Source of the DNA: Comamonadaceae bacterium 2FH
Lineage (GTDB): Bacteria > Pseudomonadota > Gammaproteobacteria > Burkholderiales > Burkholderiaceae_C
Reading direction: 5' to 3'
NCBI GenBank assembly: GCA_005503335.1
Contig: SCMQ01000001.1
Coordinates: 1 to 64,000 of the forward strand
Length of the DNA: 64,000 bases
Both the position numbers and the translations under genes were made by a program. A model generated the notes under the pieces. It made no database searches. It was not told where the DNA came from and saw only the letters and a program-made list of their open reading frames with translations. Positions 36,726 through 45,631 of this stretch are shown here, piece by piece (position 1 is the stretch's first letter; each line of letters opens with the position of its first letter).

Positions 36726-37262
36726 TCAGCCCCCCGTCGCGGGTTTAACCGTGCCAGCCACATCCATGATGGCCGCCACGATGTGGTCGTAGGCGCCGCA
36801 GCGGCAAAGGTTGCCGCTCATCCACTCCCTGACCTCCTGCGGCGAACCGGCATGGCCTTCGGCGATGCACGCCACACCCGCCATGATCTGGCCTGGGGTG
36901 CAGTAGCCGCACTGGAAGGCATCGCGTTCGATGAATGCTGCTTGCAGCGGGTGAAGGTCATCGCCTTGGGCGAGGCCTTCGATCGTCACGATCTCACGCC
37001 CTTCGGCGAGCGCGGCGAGCGAGAGGCAGGACTTGACGCGCCGGCCGTCCATCAGGACGGTGCATGCGCCGCACTGTCCCAGGCCACAACCCTTTTTGGC
37101 GCCTGTCAGTTGCAGGTGCTCGCGCAAGGCATCGAGCAGCGTCGTGCGCGCATCGAGGCTCAAGCGGCAATCGACCCCATTGACACGAAGCGCCACATCC
37201 ATGGGGGGCGGTGACGTCGAGTCCGGCGCAGTTGAAATGCAAAGAGGATGATTTTTTTCCAC
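36726..37262 (-). CDS. PaoA-like [2Fe-2S] subunit
   Basis: About 178 aa with two 2Fe-2S clusters: the plant-ferredoxin type in KKGCGLGQCGACTVLMDGR with a later SC, and the family-specific type in QCGYCTPGQIMAG with GNLCRCGAYDHIV. The start is uncertain. GTG at 37262 has AGGAG 10 bp upstream; the ATG at 37203 (MDVALRVNG) begins where homology starts; the frame stays open to 37376. No clear twin-arginine signal is present, unlike E. coli PaoA, so the complex may be cytoplasmic. It is the first gene of the three-subunit operon. Confidence 0.88.
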   Translation of the reverse strand: MEKNHPLCISTAPDSTSPPPMDVALRVNGVDCRLSLDARTTLLDALREHLQLTGAKKGCGLGQCGACTVLMDGRRVKSCLSLAALAEGREIVTIEGLAQGDDLHPLQAAFIERDAFQCGYCTPGQIMAGVACIAEGHAGSPQEVREWMSGNLCRCGAYDHIVAAIMDVAGTVKPATGG

Positions 37263-37337
37263 GGTCGGTCGGCTCCTCGACGTTTTCAGGATCATGCGTC
37301 GGCTGCAGTATATGGATGAATTCATTGAACGGTATTT

Positions 37338-37354
37338 GTTTCGTTCATTGAAAC
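37338..37354. promoter_or_regulatory. 17-bp palindromic operator candidate, site E
   Basis: GTTTC-gttcatt-GAAAC is an exact half-site match; read on the minus strand it is GTTTCAATGAACGAAAC, with the AATGA core. It lies between the divergent PaoA-like and GMC genes and could control both. Confidence 0.7.
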
Positions 37355-37489
37355 ATTTTAGATGGACGGCAGCCATCCATGGCAGCGCCTAGAGATTCAC
37401 GAAAGGTGAAAGCCATGTCACGAAACGATGGCTACCCCAACCAGGGTCTCGTTCCTAGACTCGGCGCTGACATTGAACATTCCGACTGC

Positions 37490-39097
37490 ATGGACACCTA
37501 CGACTACATCATCATCGGCGCGGGATCGGCGGGCTGCGTGCTGGCCCGGCGCCTGTCGGACAACCCCGGGCACAAGGTGCTGTTGCTGGAGGCCGGGCCG
37601 CCGGCGGACACGTTCTGGGTGCACACGCCCGCCGGCATGGCCAAGATGTTCTTCCACGAGCAGTTCAACTGGAACTACCACACCGAGCCCATGCCCCGGC
37701 TGCGCCAGCGGCGCATGTACTGGCCGCGCGGCAGGGGGCTGGGCGGCTCCAGCGCCATCAACGGCCTGGTCTACATCCGGGGCCACCGCAACGACTTCGA
37801 CCACTGGGCCCACCTGGGCAACCCCGGCTGGAGCTACGAGGACGTGCTGCCGTACTTCAAGAAAATGGAGCACAACGAGCGTGGCGGCGACAGCTATCGC
37901 GGCGAGAACGGTCCGCTGTGGATCAGCGATCCGGTGGTGCGCCACCCCAGTTCGTACGACTTCATCGAATCGGCCGCCCAGCTGGGCATCCCACGCACCG
38001 ACGACCTCAACGGCGCACTGCATGACGGCGTCGGCTTCATGCAGCACAACATCCGCAAGGGCCGGCGCCATTCCGCCTACATGGCCTACGTGGAACCCGT
38101 GCGCCACCGCCGCAACCTGAGCGTGCGGACCGGCTGCCAGGTCCAGCGCATCCTGTTCGAAAACCAGCAGGCCCAAGGCGTGGAAGTCATTGAAGGCGGC
38201 CAGCGGCGTGTCGTCAAGGCGGCCAGGGAGGTGATTCTGTCCGCGGGCGCGCTGAATTCCCCGCAGCTGCTGATGCTCTCGGGCATCGGGCCGGCCGCGC
38301 ACCTGCGGCAGCATGGCATCCCGCTGGTGCTCGATGCTCCTGGAGTGGGGCAGAACCTGCAGGACCATTTCTACCTCCATTGCAGCTACCGCTGCACCCC
38401 AGGGAGTTCGTACAACCGCGAGATCAGCGGCATGCGCAAGTACTGGCAAGGCCTGCGCTACCTCGTTACGCGCGGCGGCTACCTGGCACTGGGTTCGTCG
38501 CAGGTGGCGGCCTTTGTGAAGAGCCGCCCCGAGGAGGCGTACGCGGACCTGCAGATCAGCTTCCGCCCGATGACGTTCACGTACCACCCGAATGGCGTCA
38601 TCGCGGTGGATCCGGTGCCGTCGATGGCCGCTTCGGTGTACCGCCTGCGGCCCAAGGGTTCAGGCAGCATCACCCTGCGTTCGGCCGATCCGATGCAGGC
38701 GCCGGTGTTCACGCCGAACTTCCTGAGCGACCCAGAAGACATCCACGCCATGATCCAGGGCATCCGGCGGATCCGCGAGATCATGTCCACCGGACCGGTC
38801 GCGGCACGGGTCATCGGGGAGCACCTGCCCGGCCCGGGCGTGCAGACGGACGAGCAAATGCTGGACTTCATGGAAAAGCACGGCAACTCGGCCTTCCATC
38901 CCGCCGGCACTTGCAAGATGGGGCGCGATCCCATGGCCGTGGTTGACGAGCGCCTGAGGGTCAGGGGCGTCGAGCGGCTGCGCGTCGTTGACGCATCGAT
39001 CATGCCCATGGTGACTTCGGGCAACACCAACGCGCCCACGATGATGATCGGCGAGAAGGGCGCGGACCTGATCGCGCAGGACGCCATCGCGCTGTAG
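37490..39097 (+). CDS. GMC-family FAD oxidoreductase 2
   Basis: This roughly 535-aa enzyme has [20 protein letters not shown] for [41 protein letters not shown] and the His region [14 protein letters not shown] to [15 protein letters not shown]. It is a very close paralogue of the gene at 15121-16734 along its whole length. An in-frame ATG at 37415 has a good AAAGGTGA site and would add 25 residues that the paralogue lacks, so the start is unsettled. It is divergent from the molybdenum enzyme operon and followed by an aldehyde dehydrogenase gene, giving a plausible alcohol to aldehyde to acid route. Confidence 0.9.
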   Translation: MDTYDYIIIGAGSAGCVLARRLSDNPGHKVLLLEAGPPADTFWVHTPAGMAKMFFHEQFNWNYHTEPMPRLRQRRMYWPRGRGLGGSSAINGLVYIRGHRNDFDHWAHLGNPGWSYEDVLPYFKKMEHNERGGDSYRGENGPLWISDPVVRHPSSYDFIESAAQLGIPRTDDLNGALHDGVGFMQHNIRKGRRHSAYMAYVEPVRHRRNLSVRTGCQVQRILFENQQAQGVEVIEGGQRRVVKAAREVILSAGALNSPQLLMLSGIGPAAHLRQHGIPLVLDAPGVGQNLQDHFYLHCSYRCTPGSSYNREISGMRKYWQGLRYLVTRGGYLALGSSQVAAFVKSRPEEAYADLQISFRPMTFTYHPNGVIAVDPVPSMAASVYRLRPKGSGSITLRSADPMQAPVFTPNFLSDPEDIHAMIQGIRRIREIMSTGPVAARVIGEHLPGPGVQTDEQMLDFMEKHGNSAFHPAGTCKMGRDPMAVVDERLRVRGVERLRVVDASIMPMVTSGNTNAPTMMIGEKGADLIAQDAIAL

Positions 39098-39131
39098 CCA
39101 TCAGCGCATTGCAACCCAACGGATTCCACCC

Positions 39132-40609
39132 ATGACACAGACCACTTCAGACACCACCTTGTCCCACGTTCAAGCGGAGTACCCGGGCATCGGGCTCTTC
39201 ATCGATGGCGAATGGATCCATGATCGGCCCGCTGGCCAGGAGGTCAGGAACCCGAGCGACGAACGCGTTCTCGCCCGCGTTCCCCAAGCCAGCTTCGACG
39301 ATCTGGCCCGCGCCTTGAATGCCGCGGCCAGCGGCTTCCTGATCTGGCGGGACACACCGCCGCCAGAACGCGTCGCCATCATCCAGAAGGCGGCGGCCCT
39401 GATACGGGAACGCGCGGAAGGCATCACGCGGATCATCACGCTGGAAACGGCAAGACCCTCGCGGAGGCCCGCGCGGAGGTCGACCGCTCGGCCAGCTTCT
39501 TCGACTGGGACGCGGCCGAGTCGCTGCGCAACTATGGAACCATCGTGCCATCGGAGCCGCAGATGCAAAAGCTCGTGCTGCGCCAGCCCGTGGGCCCCGT
39601 CGCGGCATTCACGCCTTGGAACGTTCCCCTGAGTTCACCATCGCGCAAGGTCAGCGCGGCGCTTTCGGCGGGTTGCTCCATCGTTCTCAAGGCCGCCGAA
39701 GAAACGCCCGGCGCTGCCTGCGCCCTGGTGCGATGCTTCATCGATGCCGGCCTGCCCCGCGGCGTGCTGAACCTGGTCTTTGGCGATCCCGATCAGATAT
39801 CCACCACGCTGATTGCATCGCCAGTCATTCGCATGGTCACGCTCACCGGCTCGGTCCAGGTCGGTAAGCGACTGACCCAACTGGCCGCCGCGTCAATGAA
39901 ACCGGCGCTCATGGAGCTTGGCGGACACGCGCCCGTGCTGATCTGTGACGGCGTCGATGCGGCAGAACTGGGCCGCCTGGCCGCGCGGGGCAAGATGCGC
40001 GTGACGGGGCAGATCTGTGCCTCTCCTTCGCGCTTCATCATTCACCATCGCGTGTATGACGAGTTCGTGGCGGCGTTCGCCAGCGCTGCCCGTGATCTCC
40101 GCGTGGGCGACGGCCTCGATCCGAACGCACAGATGGGACCGGTGGCGAATGCACGTCGTCTGGCGGCCATGCAGGCGCTGGTGGAGGACGCGAAGGGGCG
40201 CGGCGCCCGCGTGGCGGCGGGCGGACACCGCATCGGTACGCGGGGATATTTCTTCGCCCCCACCGTGCTTGCCGAGGTGCCCCTCGACGCCGACGTGATG
40301 AGACACGAACCCTTCGGTCCGCTGGCTGCCTGCGTGTCCGTGCACGATCTGGATGAAGGCCTGGCGATGGCGAACAGTCTTTCCGTCGGGCTGGCAGCCT
40401 ATGCATTCACCAACTCGCTGCACGAGAGTGAACGCATCATGCGCGAGCTGGAGTGCGGCGTGCTTTCCGTCAACCACTTCGGCGCACCGGGCGCGAACGC
40501 CCCGTTCGGCGGCGTGAAGGAAAGCGGTATTGGCCGGGAGGGAGGCGCGAGCAGTCTCGACGCGTACACCGTGACCAAGACGGTTCTGCAGCGGGCAGCA
40601 TGCGTCTGA
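39132..40609 (+). pseudogene. aldehyde dehydrogenase with a one-base frameshift
   Basis: The first frame (39132 on) gives IGLFIDGEWIHDRPAGQEV to IIQKAAALIRERAEG and ITLETA; after 39450 the protein continues in another frame as LAEARAEVDRSASFFDW, VPSEPQMQKLVLRQPVGPVA and onward to TVTKTVLQRAACV. Adding one G at GG 39449-39450 restores ETGKTLAEARAEV, a normal ALDH stretch, and yields about 492 aa with Glu in PALMELGGHAP and Cys in TGQICASPSRF. All active-site parts are therefore intact apart from the break. It follows the GMC gene by 34 bp. Sequencing error in a homopolymer or recent inactivation are both possible. Confidence 0.85.
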
Positions 40610-40720
40610 TCCGCTGATCCCGGCTTCAACCTGCCCTCAACGTCGCAGGTTTCGACCTGGTCTCGATGCACTTGGTCCTTCGCGCAGAGACGATATCACC
40701 GTTGGCTGCGGCCCGGAAGA
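40557..40720 (+). repeat. plus-strand arm of inverted ALDH-tail/LysR-head duplication
   Basis: The ALDH tail (SLDAYTVTKTVLQRAACV) and the DNA that follows it match, on the opposite strand, the segment 41055-41245. Shared stretches include TACACCGTGACCAAGACGGT, CCGCTGATCCCG and CGACCTGGTCTCGATG. After the ALDH stop it encodes LNVAGFDLVSMHLVLRAETI, a degraded LysR N-terminus, before similarity ends. Confidence 0.7.
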
Positions 40721-40788
40721 AGCATCGGCGTTCGTGGCGTGCTTCATGGCATGCCGCGCTGACGGCGTGGGCACGCGGCCACAACACG

Positions 40789-41151
40789 CTACGCCGCGAC
40801 AGGCAGCTGTGCGGACGCGGGGCTCGGGATGTACGAATTCTTGGCGAGTGGGGGCTGTGTCGCCGCGAGGTCTTCGGCGGTCGCGATTTGCCTAGTGAGG
40901 ATTTCGAGCTGGTCGAGGATGATCCGGGCGTGCAGCACGAAGAGCTTGCCCGCGTCGGTCAGGTGAAGCCCGCGATGATCCCGCACGAACAGCGGCCTAC
41001 CCAGCGTGCTCTCCAGAGCGCTCAGCCGTTGGCTGCCAGCCGAAATCGAGCAGTGCGCGCGCTTGGCTGCCGCAGACAGCGATCCCGTCTCTGCGCAAAG
41101 GACGACCAAGCGCATCGAGACCAGGTCGAGGCGTGCGATGTTGAAGTCCAT
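40789..41151 (-). pseudogene. truncated LysR regulator
   Basis: It encodes MDFNIARLDLVSMRLVVLCA, the HTH region ETGSLSAAAKRAHCSISAGS, and LESTLGRPLFVRDHRGLHLT, then stops after about 120 aa. The effector-binding domain of about 200 residues is missing. The N-terminus matches the decayed LysR head at 40620-40720 on the other strand. It lies directly behind the deleted ALDH copy, as the plus-strand LysR head lies behind the nearly intact ALDH gene. Confidence 0.75.
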
Positions 41152-41245
41152 GATGTCAGTCCAGCGCAATGAGGTCGGGATCAGCGGTTCATACGCGCGC
41201 CGTCCTTTGCAGAACCGTCTTGGTCACGGTGTACGAGTCTAGGTC
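41055..41245 (-). repeat. minus-strand arm of inverted ALDH-tail/LysR-head duplication
   Basis: Inverted counterpart of 40557-40720. Read on the minus strand it runs from the ALDH tail (DSYTVTKTVLQRTARV) through CCGCTGATCCCG into the LysR start (FNIARLDLVSMRLVVLCAET). Confidence 0.7.
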
Positions 41246-41410
41246 AGGGGTCGCCCGCGGCACGGGGTCGAGCAGGCGCTCGTCGCACGGGCTGCAGACC
41301 TCTAGCCAAGGTCGACGGTCACAGCTCCACTCGCCGTCTACGAACAGGCCGATGCGCGGATAGGCACCTCGCGCGGATTGCTCGGGCTGAGCCGGGTTCG
41401 AATGGAGCAC
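41189..41410 (-). pseudogene. aldehyde dehydrogenase copy with its central ~400 residues deleted
   Basis: This 73-aa frame joins an ALDH N-terminus (AYPRIGLFVDGEWSCDRRPW to SPCDERLLDPVPRA) directly to an ALDH C-terminus (LDSYTVTKTVLQRTARV). Both ends align with the frameshifted ALDH at 39132-40609 (EYPGIGLFIDGEWIHDRPAG and SLDAYTVTKTVLQRAACV). The deletion is in frame and removes both active-site residues. It keeps a GTG start with GGGAGG upstream. It is a relic of an inverted second copy of the gene pair. Confidence 0.75.
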
Positions 41411-41535
41411 CTCAGCGCCTCCCTATTCCACCCGCCGAACGGACGGCGAGAGTTGTCTCAGCGGGCAATCCGGCGAAAGTTCATCTGGCTGCATATATTG
41501 AATGCTAGGCCTGGATATTTCGATAGTCAATCTAG

Positions 41536-41552
41536 GTTTTACCTAATGGAAC
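41536..41552. promoter_or_regulatory. weak variant of the 17-bp palindrome (site G)
   Basis: GTTTT-acctaat-GGAAC keeps the 5-7-5 layout with two changed half-site bases, 126 bp upstream of the deleted ALDH copy. It may be a decaying operator of that copy. Confidence 0.3.
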
Positions 41553-41583
41553 CTATGCTGCAGAGCAGTGGAATTGAGAAGAC

Positions 41584-42741
41584 TCAATCCGAGCTCAGTT
41601 GCAGCCGATTCGGCTGGCGCCGCTCTATCGCGTATTTGAGGAGTGCCGCCGTGCGGTACACCGCGTGAGCAAACTTCCCGTAGGGCAGCAGCGCGAACAA
41701 TGCGAGGACCACACCGAGGTGAAGGGCGAGCAGCAGCGGCATGGCCGACGTGTCACGGAAAGCAAGCAGCGCCAAGCCGGTGAGCGAGGTGAAGAACAGC
41801 AGGCCAATGAACCCCAGATCCATCGGGCGCTGTTGCGGATCGCCGTGCAGTGGATGCCGCCTGATGTTCAGCCAGAACAGCCCGGCTGGTCCGATGAGAA
41901 GGCCGACGCCTCCCGCCGTGCCGAGCAGCACAGGCAGGCTGACGATGTCATAGGGTGCGTGCCAGCCGAACACGTAGTGGTAGATCGTGGCCACTGACGT
42001 TGCGGCGAAGCACAGCATGAAACCGTAGAAGGTGAAGTGGTGCATCCGGCGGCGCCAGAGGGTGAAGCGGTCGTTTGCATCGTTGCAACCATCACCGTGT
42101 CCACCGTCCAGGTACTTCAGGGTGAGAACGTTGCGCGCGGCCTCCGCCACCGAGCCTTTCGCGAGGTCGCGGTCCACCGGCGCAGTCTGTCCGCGCCAGA
42201 ATCGGGTCGCGCCGATCCCAAGTGCCAGTACCGCAAACAGGAACACCGCTCCGAACATGGCCGCCATGAGATTGTGCGGGAAGATGGCGTAGAAATTCCC
42301 GGCGAGCGGCTCGCGGATCAGCGAACCGCTCATGGCGATGGCCATCGCCAGAAACAGCGCGAGCCCGAGCGCCACGGCAGTCGAAACTGCGAGCCCATTG
42401 CGGCGGTATGCCCCTGCAAACGCTGCTGGCCAGGCAAACTCTTCGTAGGTCTTGACGCGCACCTGAGCCATCGCACGAGGCACATTCACCGCGAACTCGT
42501 GGGGTGGGGCGTACTGGCACGCGTGCAGGCAAGCGCCGCAGTTGTGGCAAAGATTGGCAAGATAATGCACATCCCCGATGCCGAACTCCAGGCGGCGCGT
42601 CATTGCCGGGAACACCGCGCAGAAGCTTTCGCAGTAGCGACAGGCGTTGCAGATCTGCATTTGGCGCGCCGCTTCGGATTCCGCGGATCCGCCGCCGGCC
42701 AGGGCGACCGCATCGCGGGTGAGTTGATCAAGCTGCTGCAT
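41584..42741 (-). CDS. tcuB: TcuB-like Fe-S/haem membrane protein for tricarballylate oxidation
   Basis: This 385-aa protein has two Fe-S motifs near the N-terminus ([15 protein letters not shown] and [16 protein letters not shown]) and about six membrane segments with His residues likely to ligate haem ([35 protein letters not shown]). TcuB reoxidises the FADH2 of TcuA and passes electrons to the quinone pool. GGGGAGCG precedes the ATG at 42741, whose coding region overlaps the tcuA end by 14 bp; an upstream start would extend it by 22 residues. It is the last gene of tcuR-tcuA-tcuB. Confidence 0.88.
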   Translation of the reverse strand: MQQLDQLTRDAVALAGGGSAESEAARQMQICNACRYCESFCAVFPAMTRRLEFGIGDVHYLANLCHNCGACLHACQYAPPHEFAVNVPRAMAQVRVKTYEEFAWPAAFAGAYRRNGLAVSTAVALGLALFLAMAIAMSGSLIREPLAGNFYAIFPHNLMAAMFGAVFLFAVLALGIGATRFWRGQTAPVDRDLAKGSVAEAARNVLTLKYLDGGHGDGCNDANDRFTLWRRRMHHFTFYGFMLCFAATSVATIYHYVFGWHAPYDIVSLPVLLGTAGGVGLLIGPAGLFWLNIRRHPLHGDPQQRPMDLGFIGLLFFTSLTGLALLAFRDTSAMPLLLALHLGVVLALFALLPYGKFAHAVYRTAALLKYAIERRQPNRLQLSSD

Positions 42742-44131
42742 GTTCGCTCCCCACTCGCGCAGCGGCCGCGGCTTGCGTCCCGGCAATACGTCCGAACGCG
42801 GTTCCAATGCTCATTCCAACTCCTGCGGTATAGCCACGGCCAAGCACGTTGCCGGCCATCATTTCGCCTGCGACAAAGAGGTTCTCGCTCGGCACACCAT
42901 TGAAGTGCACCTGCGCCTTCTCGTTGATCCTCAGGCCAAGATAGGTGAAAGTGATGCCCGGTCGCAGCGCGTAGCCGTAGAAGGGCGCTGTGTCGATCGG
43001 ACGTGCCCAGTGCGTCTTGGGCGGGGAGAGGTTCTCCGTATGGCAGTCGTCGAGCACCGTGTGGTCGAACGTCGCGACCCGGCAGGCGGCGTTGTAGTCG
43101 TTCATCGTCTTCATGAAGACGGCTTCGTCGAGCTGCAGCTTGCGAGCCAGCTCCGGCAGGGTCTGGGCTGTCACGCCGGGGAAGACCGGCGGCATGAAGC
43201 GGCCGATCGCCTTGCTGTCGATGATGCAGTAGCCGATCTGGCCAGGCTGCAAGGCGACCAGCCGGCCCCAGATGGCATAGCGCTTGGGCCAGAAATCCTC
43301 GCCCTCGTCATAGAAGCGTTTCGCCTCGCGATTGAGCATCACGCCCAGAGATACGGCGTCGACGCGCGTCACGATGCCACCGTCGTAGAGCGGCGCGCGC
43401 GCGTCGATCGCAACACAGTGTGCCTGCGTCGGGTCGCCGATGATGTCGGCGCCCTGATCCATCATGTGCTTGATGAGCACGCCCTGATTGAAGCGGGTCC
43501 CGCGGATGAGAAAGTTGTCGGCCGGCCACTCGCCGCGCTCGTTCTGTCCCCACGCCTCGCGCAGCCACTCGCGGTTGGATTCGAAGCCGCCGGCGGCCAG
43601 CACACAGGCTTTCGCCTCGATGCGCTCGTTGCCAATGCGGGCGGCAACGAACTGGCCGTCACGGATCTCGAGCGAGTCCACCGGCGCGTTGTACCGGATC
43701 TGGACCCCCAGATTCTCGGCGCTGCGGTAATAGGCGTTGACCAAGGCCTTTCCGCCGCCCATGAAGAACGCGTTCGTACGGGACAGATGGAGCGTGCCGG
43801 CGAGCGAGGGCTGGAAGCGAACCCCGTGCTTGCGCATCCAATCCCGGCAAGACGAGGAAGCGCGGATCGTGAGTCGCGCAAGCTTCTCGTTGGTGGCGCC
43901 GCCCGTAACTTTCAGCAGGTCCTGCCAGAACTCTTCCTCAGGATAGGCGTCCGAGAGAACATCCTGGGGCGCATCGTGCATGCAACGCAGGTTGCGTGTG
44001 TGCTGGGAATTACCGCCGCGCCATTCGCGCGGCGCCGACTCGAGGAGCAATACGCTGGCACCCGCCTCGCGCGCCATGAGTGCCGCGCACAGGGCTGCGT
44101 TGCCCCCGCCAATAACAAGTACATCGACCAT
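42728..44131 (-). CDS. tcuA: TcuA-like FAD-dependent tricarballylate dehydrogenase
   Basis: This 467-aa flavoprotein of the fumarate reductase/succinate dehydrogenase flavoprotein type opens with [20 protein letters not shown] and [20 protein letters not shown]. It has [17 protein letters not shown] and ends with [20 protein letters not shown]. It oxidises tricarballylate to cis-aconitate. The pairing with a TcuB-like electron acceptor and TcuR-like regulator on the same strand supports the assignment. CobZ-type proteins are the main alternative, but those fuse both parts. No tcuC transporter is present here. Confidence 0.88.
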   Translation of the reverse strand: MVDVLVIGGGNAALCAALMAREAGASVLLLESAPREWRGGNSQHTRNLRCMHDAPQDVLSDAYPEEEFWQDLLKVTGGATNEKLARLTIRASSSCRDWMRKHGVRFQPSLAGTLHLSRTNAFFMGGGKALVNAYYRSAENLGVQIRYNAPVDSLEIRDGQFVAARIGNERIEAKACVLAAGGFESNREWLREAWGQNERGEWPADNFLIRGTRFNQGVLIKHMMDQGADIIGDPTQAHCVAIDARAPLYDGGIVTRVDAVSLGVMLNREAKRFYDEGEDFWPKRYAIWGRLVALQPGQIGYCIIDSKAIGRFMPPVFPGVTAQTLPELARKLQLDEAVFMKTMNDYNAACRVATFDHTVLDDCHTENLSPPKTHWARPIDTAPFYGYALRPGITFTYLGLRINEKAQVHFNGVPSENLFVAGEMMAGNVLGRGYTAGVGMSIGTAFGRIAGTQAAAAARVGSEHAAA

Positions 44132-44188
44132 GCCTCCACTGTAGGCAGTTGATCGCGTGCCGGGAAGCGGGCAGTGAAGATCGACCCA

Positions 44189-45142
44189 TCACAATTCGTG
44201 ATGGCCTGAGTGATGGTGCGGCCGCGCTCCGACCCATTCACCGGTGCGCACGAGTTCGCGTGCGCAAACCGACAGGACGACCCTGGCAGCGATGGCCGCG
44301 GGGGACAGTTCATCGTTGGACAGGCTGCACAGGGTGCAGATGCGGTGCGCCTCGGGATCAACGATCTCCGCCAGCTGGAACCGCTCCGATGCGTCCGGGT
44401 AGCGACGCGTCGCGGACCCGGGCTGCAGGGTGGCTCCGAATCCCGAATCCACGGCATCCATCAGTACGGCGAGCGAGTCGATCTCGCTCGCAATTGCGGG
44501 CTTCAGGTGCAAACGAGAGAACGCCGCGTCGAGGACCGCGCGCAATCCATGGGATGCCGTCGGCAGGATCAGCGGCACGTTCTCGAGGTCGGATAACCGG
44601 ATCCGGGGGGCAAGAGATTCGACGGCAGGATGGCGCGCCGACTGGATGAAGAAGAGGCGTTCTTCCAGAAGAGGCGTGACGGTCCAGCGTCGGCCGGGGT
44701 GTGACCCATAGAGCACGGCGAGATCCAGTTGGCGCGCATTCAGCAGGTTCGCAAGGTGGCCCGAGAGGCTTTCCACGATGTGCAGCCGTACATCAGGATA
44801 TCGCTCGCGCATGGCGCGAATGAGAGGAACACCGAGCACTGACGCGGTGGTAGGAGGCAGGCCGACACTGACGGTGCCGGAAAGACGAGCTTCCTGAGCG
44901 GCCCGAACGGCCTGGTCGGCGTGGCGTACCGTGAGCTGCGCCTCGCGCAAGAAAGCGAGGCCCGCTTCGGTGGGGGTGACCCCTTTACCGGAGCGCAGGA
45001 GCAGGCGTGTCGACAGTTCGCCCTCGAGTCGTGCGATCTGCTGACTCAGCGCCGACTGCACCATGTCCAGGTCGGCTGCGGCCCGACTGAAACTTCCGAG
45101 TTCCACGACCCGAACGAAATAACGCAACTGACGAAGCTCCAT
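44189..45142 (-). CDS. tcuR: LysR-family regulator (TcuR-like)
   Basis: This 317-aa regulator has the HTH MELRQLRYFVRVVELGSFSR to MVQSALSQQIARLEG and an effector domain from VSVGLPPTTASVLGVPLIR. It lies 57 bp upstream of tcuA on the same strand, as tcuR does in Salmonella, where it activates the operon in response to tricarballylate. Its N-terminus and effector domain closely resemble the regulator at 28108. It could also act on the divergent flavin dehydrogenase gene. Confidence 0.85.
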   Translation of the reverse strand: MELRQLRYFVRVVELGSFSRAAADLDMVQSALSQQIARLEGELSTRLLLRSGKGVTPTEAGLAFLREAQLTVRHADQAVRAAQEARLSGTVSVGLPPTTASVLGVPLIRAMRERYPDVRLHIVESLSGHLANLLNARQLDLAVLYGSHPGRRWTVTPLLEERLFFIQSARHPAVESLAPRIRLSDLENVPLILPTASHGLRAVLDAAFSRLHLKPAIASEIDSLAVLMDAVDSGFGATLQPGSATRRYPDASERFQLAEIVDPEAHRICTLCSLSNDELSPAAIAARVVLSVCARELVRTGEWVGARPHHHSGHHEL

Positions 45143-45631
45143 GGTTTTGTCTCCAGGCGGTGGGGCGTCACACGGATCACAGTCTCCTCTTCAAGATACC
45201 GACGCGGCCTTGCCGTGTCAGGAGGGTTTCGAACTTCCGAAAGGAAGCGAGCTGGCGAAGTAACCCTGATTGCCAGTATGCATGCGAAGTTGGTTAGCAG
45301 AAATTACTTGACAGCCCATAAAAAGCGTCTGGACGTAAATGACGCCCCAGGGCAAAGTTCTGCGTGAGCGGTTCGAGATCCAATGAGGCGACAGGCTGCG
45401 ACGCTCCTGTCCAGAGGTGTGGCAACGAGGTATCTGCGGGGTCGCGGAGCGAAGCTGCAGTCGACATCGGAGTGCATGGCCGAATGATGCAGGGCGAGTG
45501 ATTTCTGGGCGGCAGCACTCTCAGGAACCGGGAAATACGGGCAGACATGAAGTTTCAATGATTAAAACACGGTTCATTCATAGGTACAATCGCCGTGGAT
45601 TAGAGGACTGTCCATCGCAAGGTGACGTGCA
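45143..45631. other. divergent intergenic region, tcuR to flavin dehydrogenase
   Basis: About 490 bp without a supported gene. It contains operator site F near the flavin dehydrogenase end and a dyad TTTCG-N6-CGAAA near 45228-45243. Confidence 0.5.
45552..45568. promoter_or_regulatory. 17-bp palindromic operator candidate, site F
   Basis: GTTTC-aatgatt-AAAAC matches nine of ten half-site bases and has the shared TTTCAATGA core. It lies 64 bp before the flavin dehydrogenase ATG. Confidence 0.65.

Larger units (their letters stand above)
40610..41583. other. region of decayed genes between ALDH and tcuB
   Basis: This nearly 1-kb stretch has no intact gene. It holds a short plus-strand LysR head, a truncated minus-strand LysR gene, a minus-strand ALDH gene with most of its body deleted, and an operator-like site at 41536-41552 upstream of that ALDH remnant. 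Confidence 0.7.
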
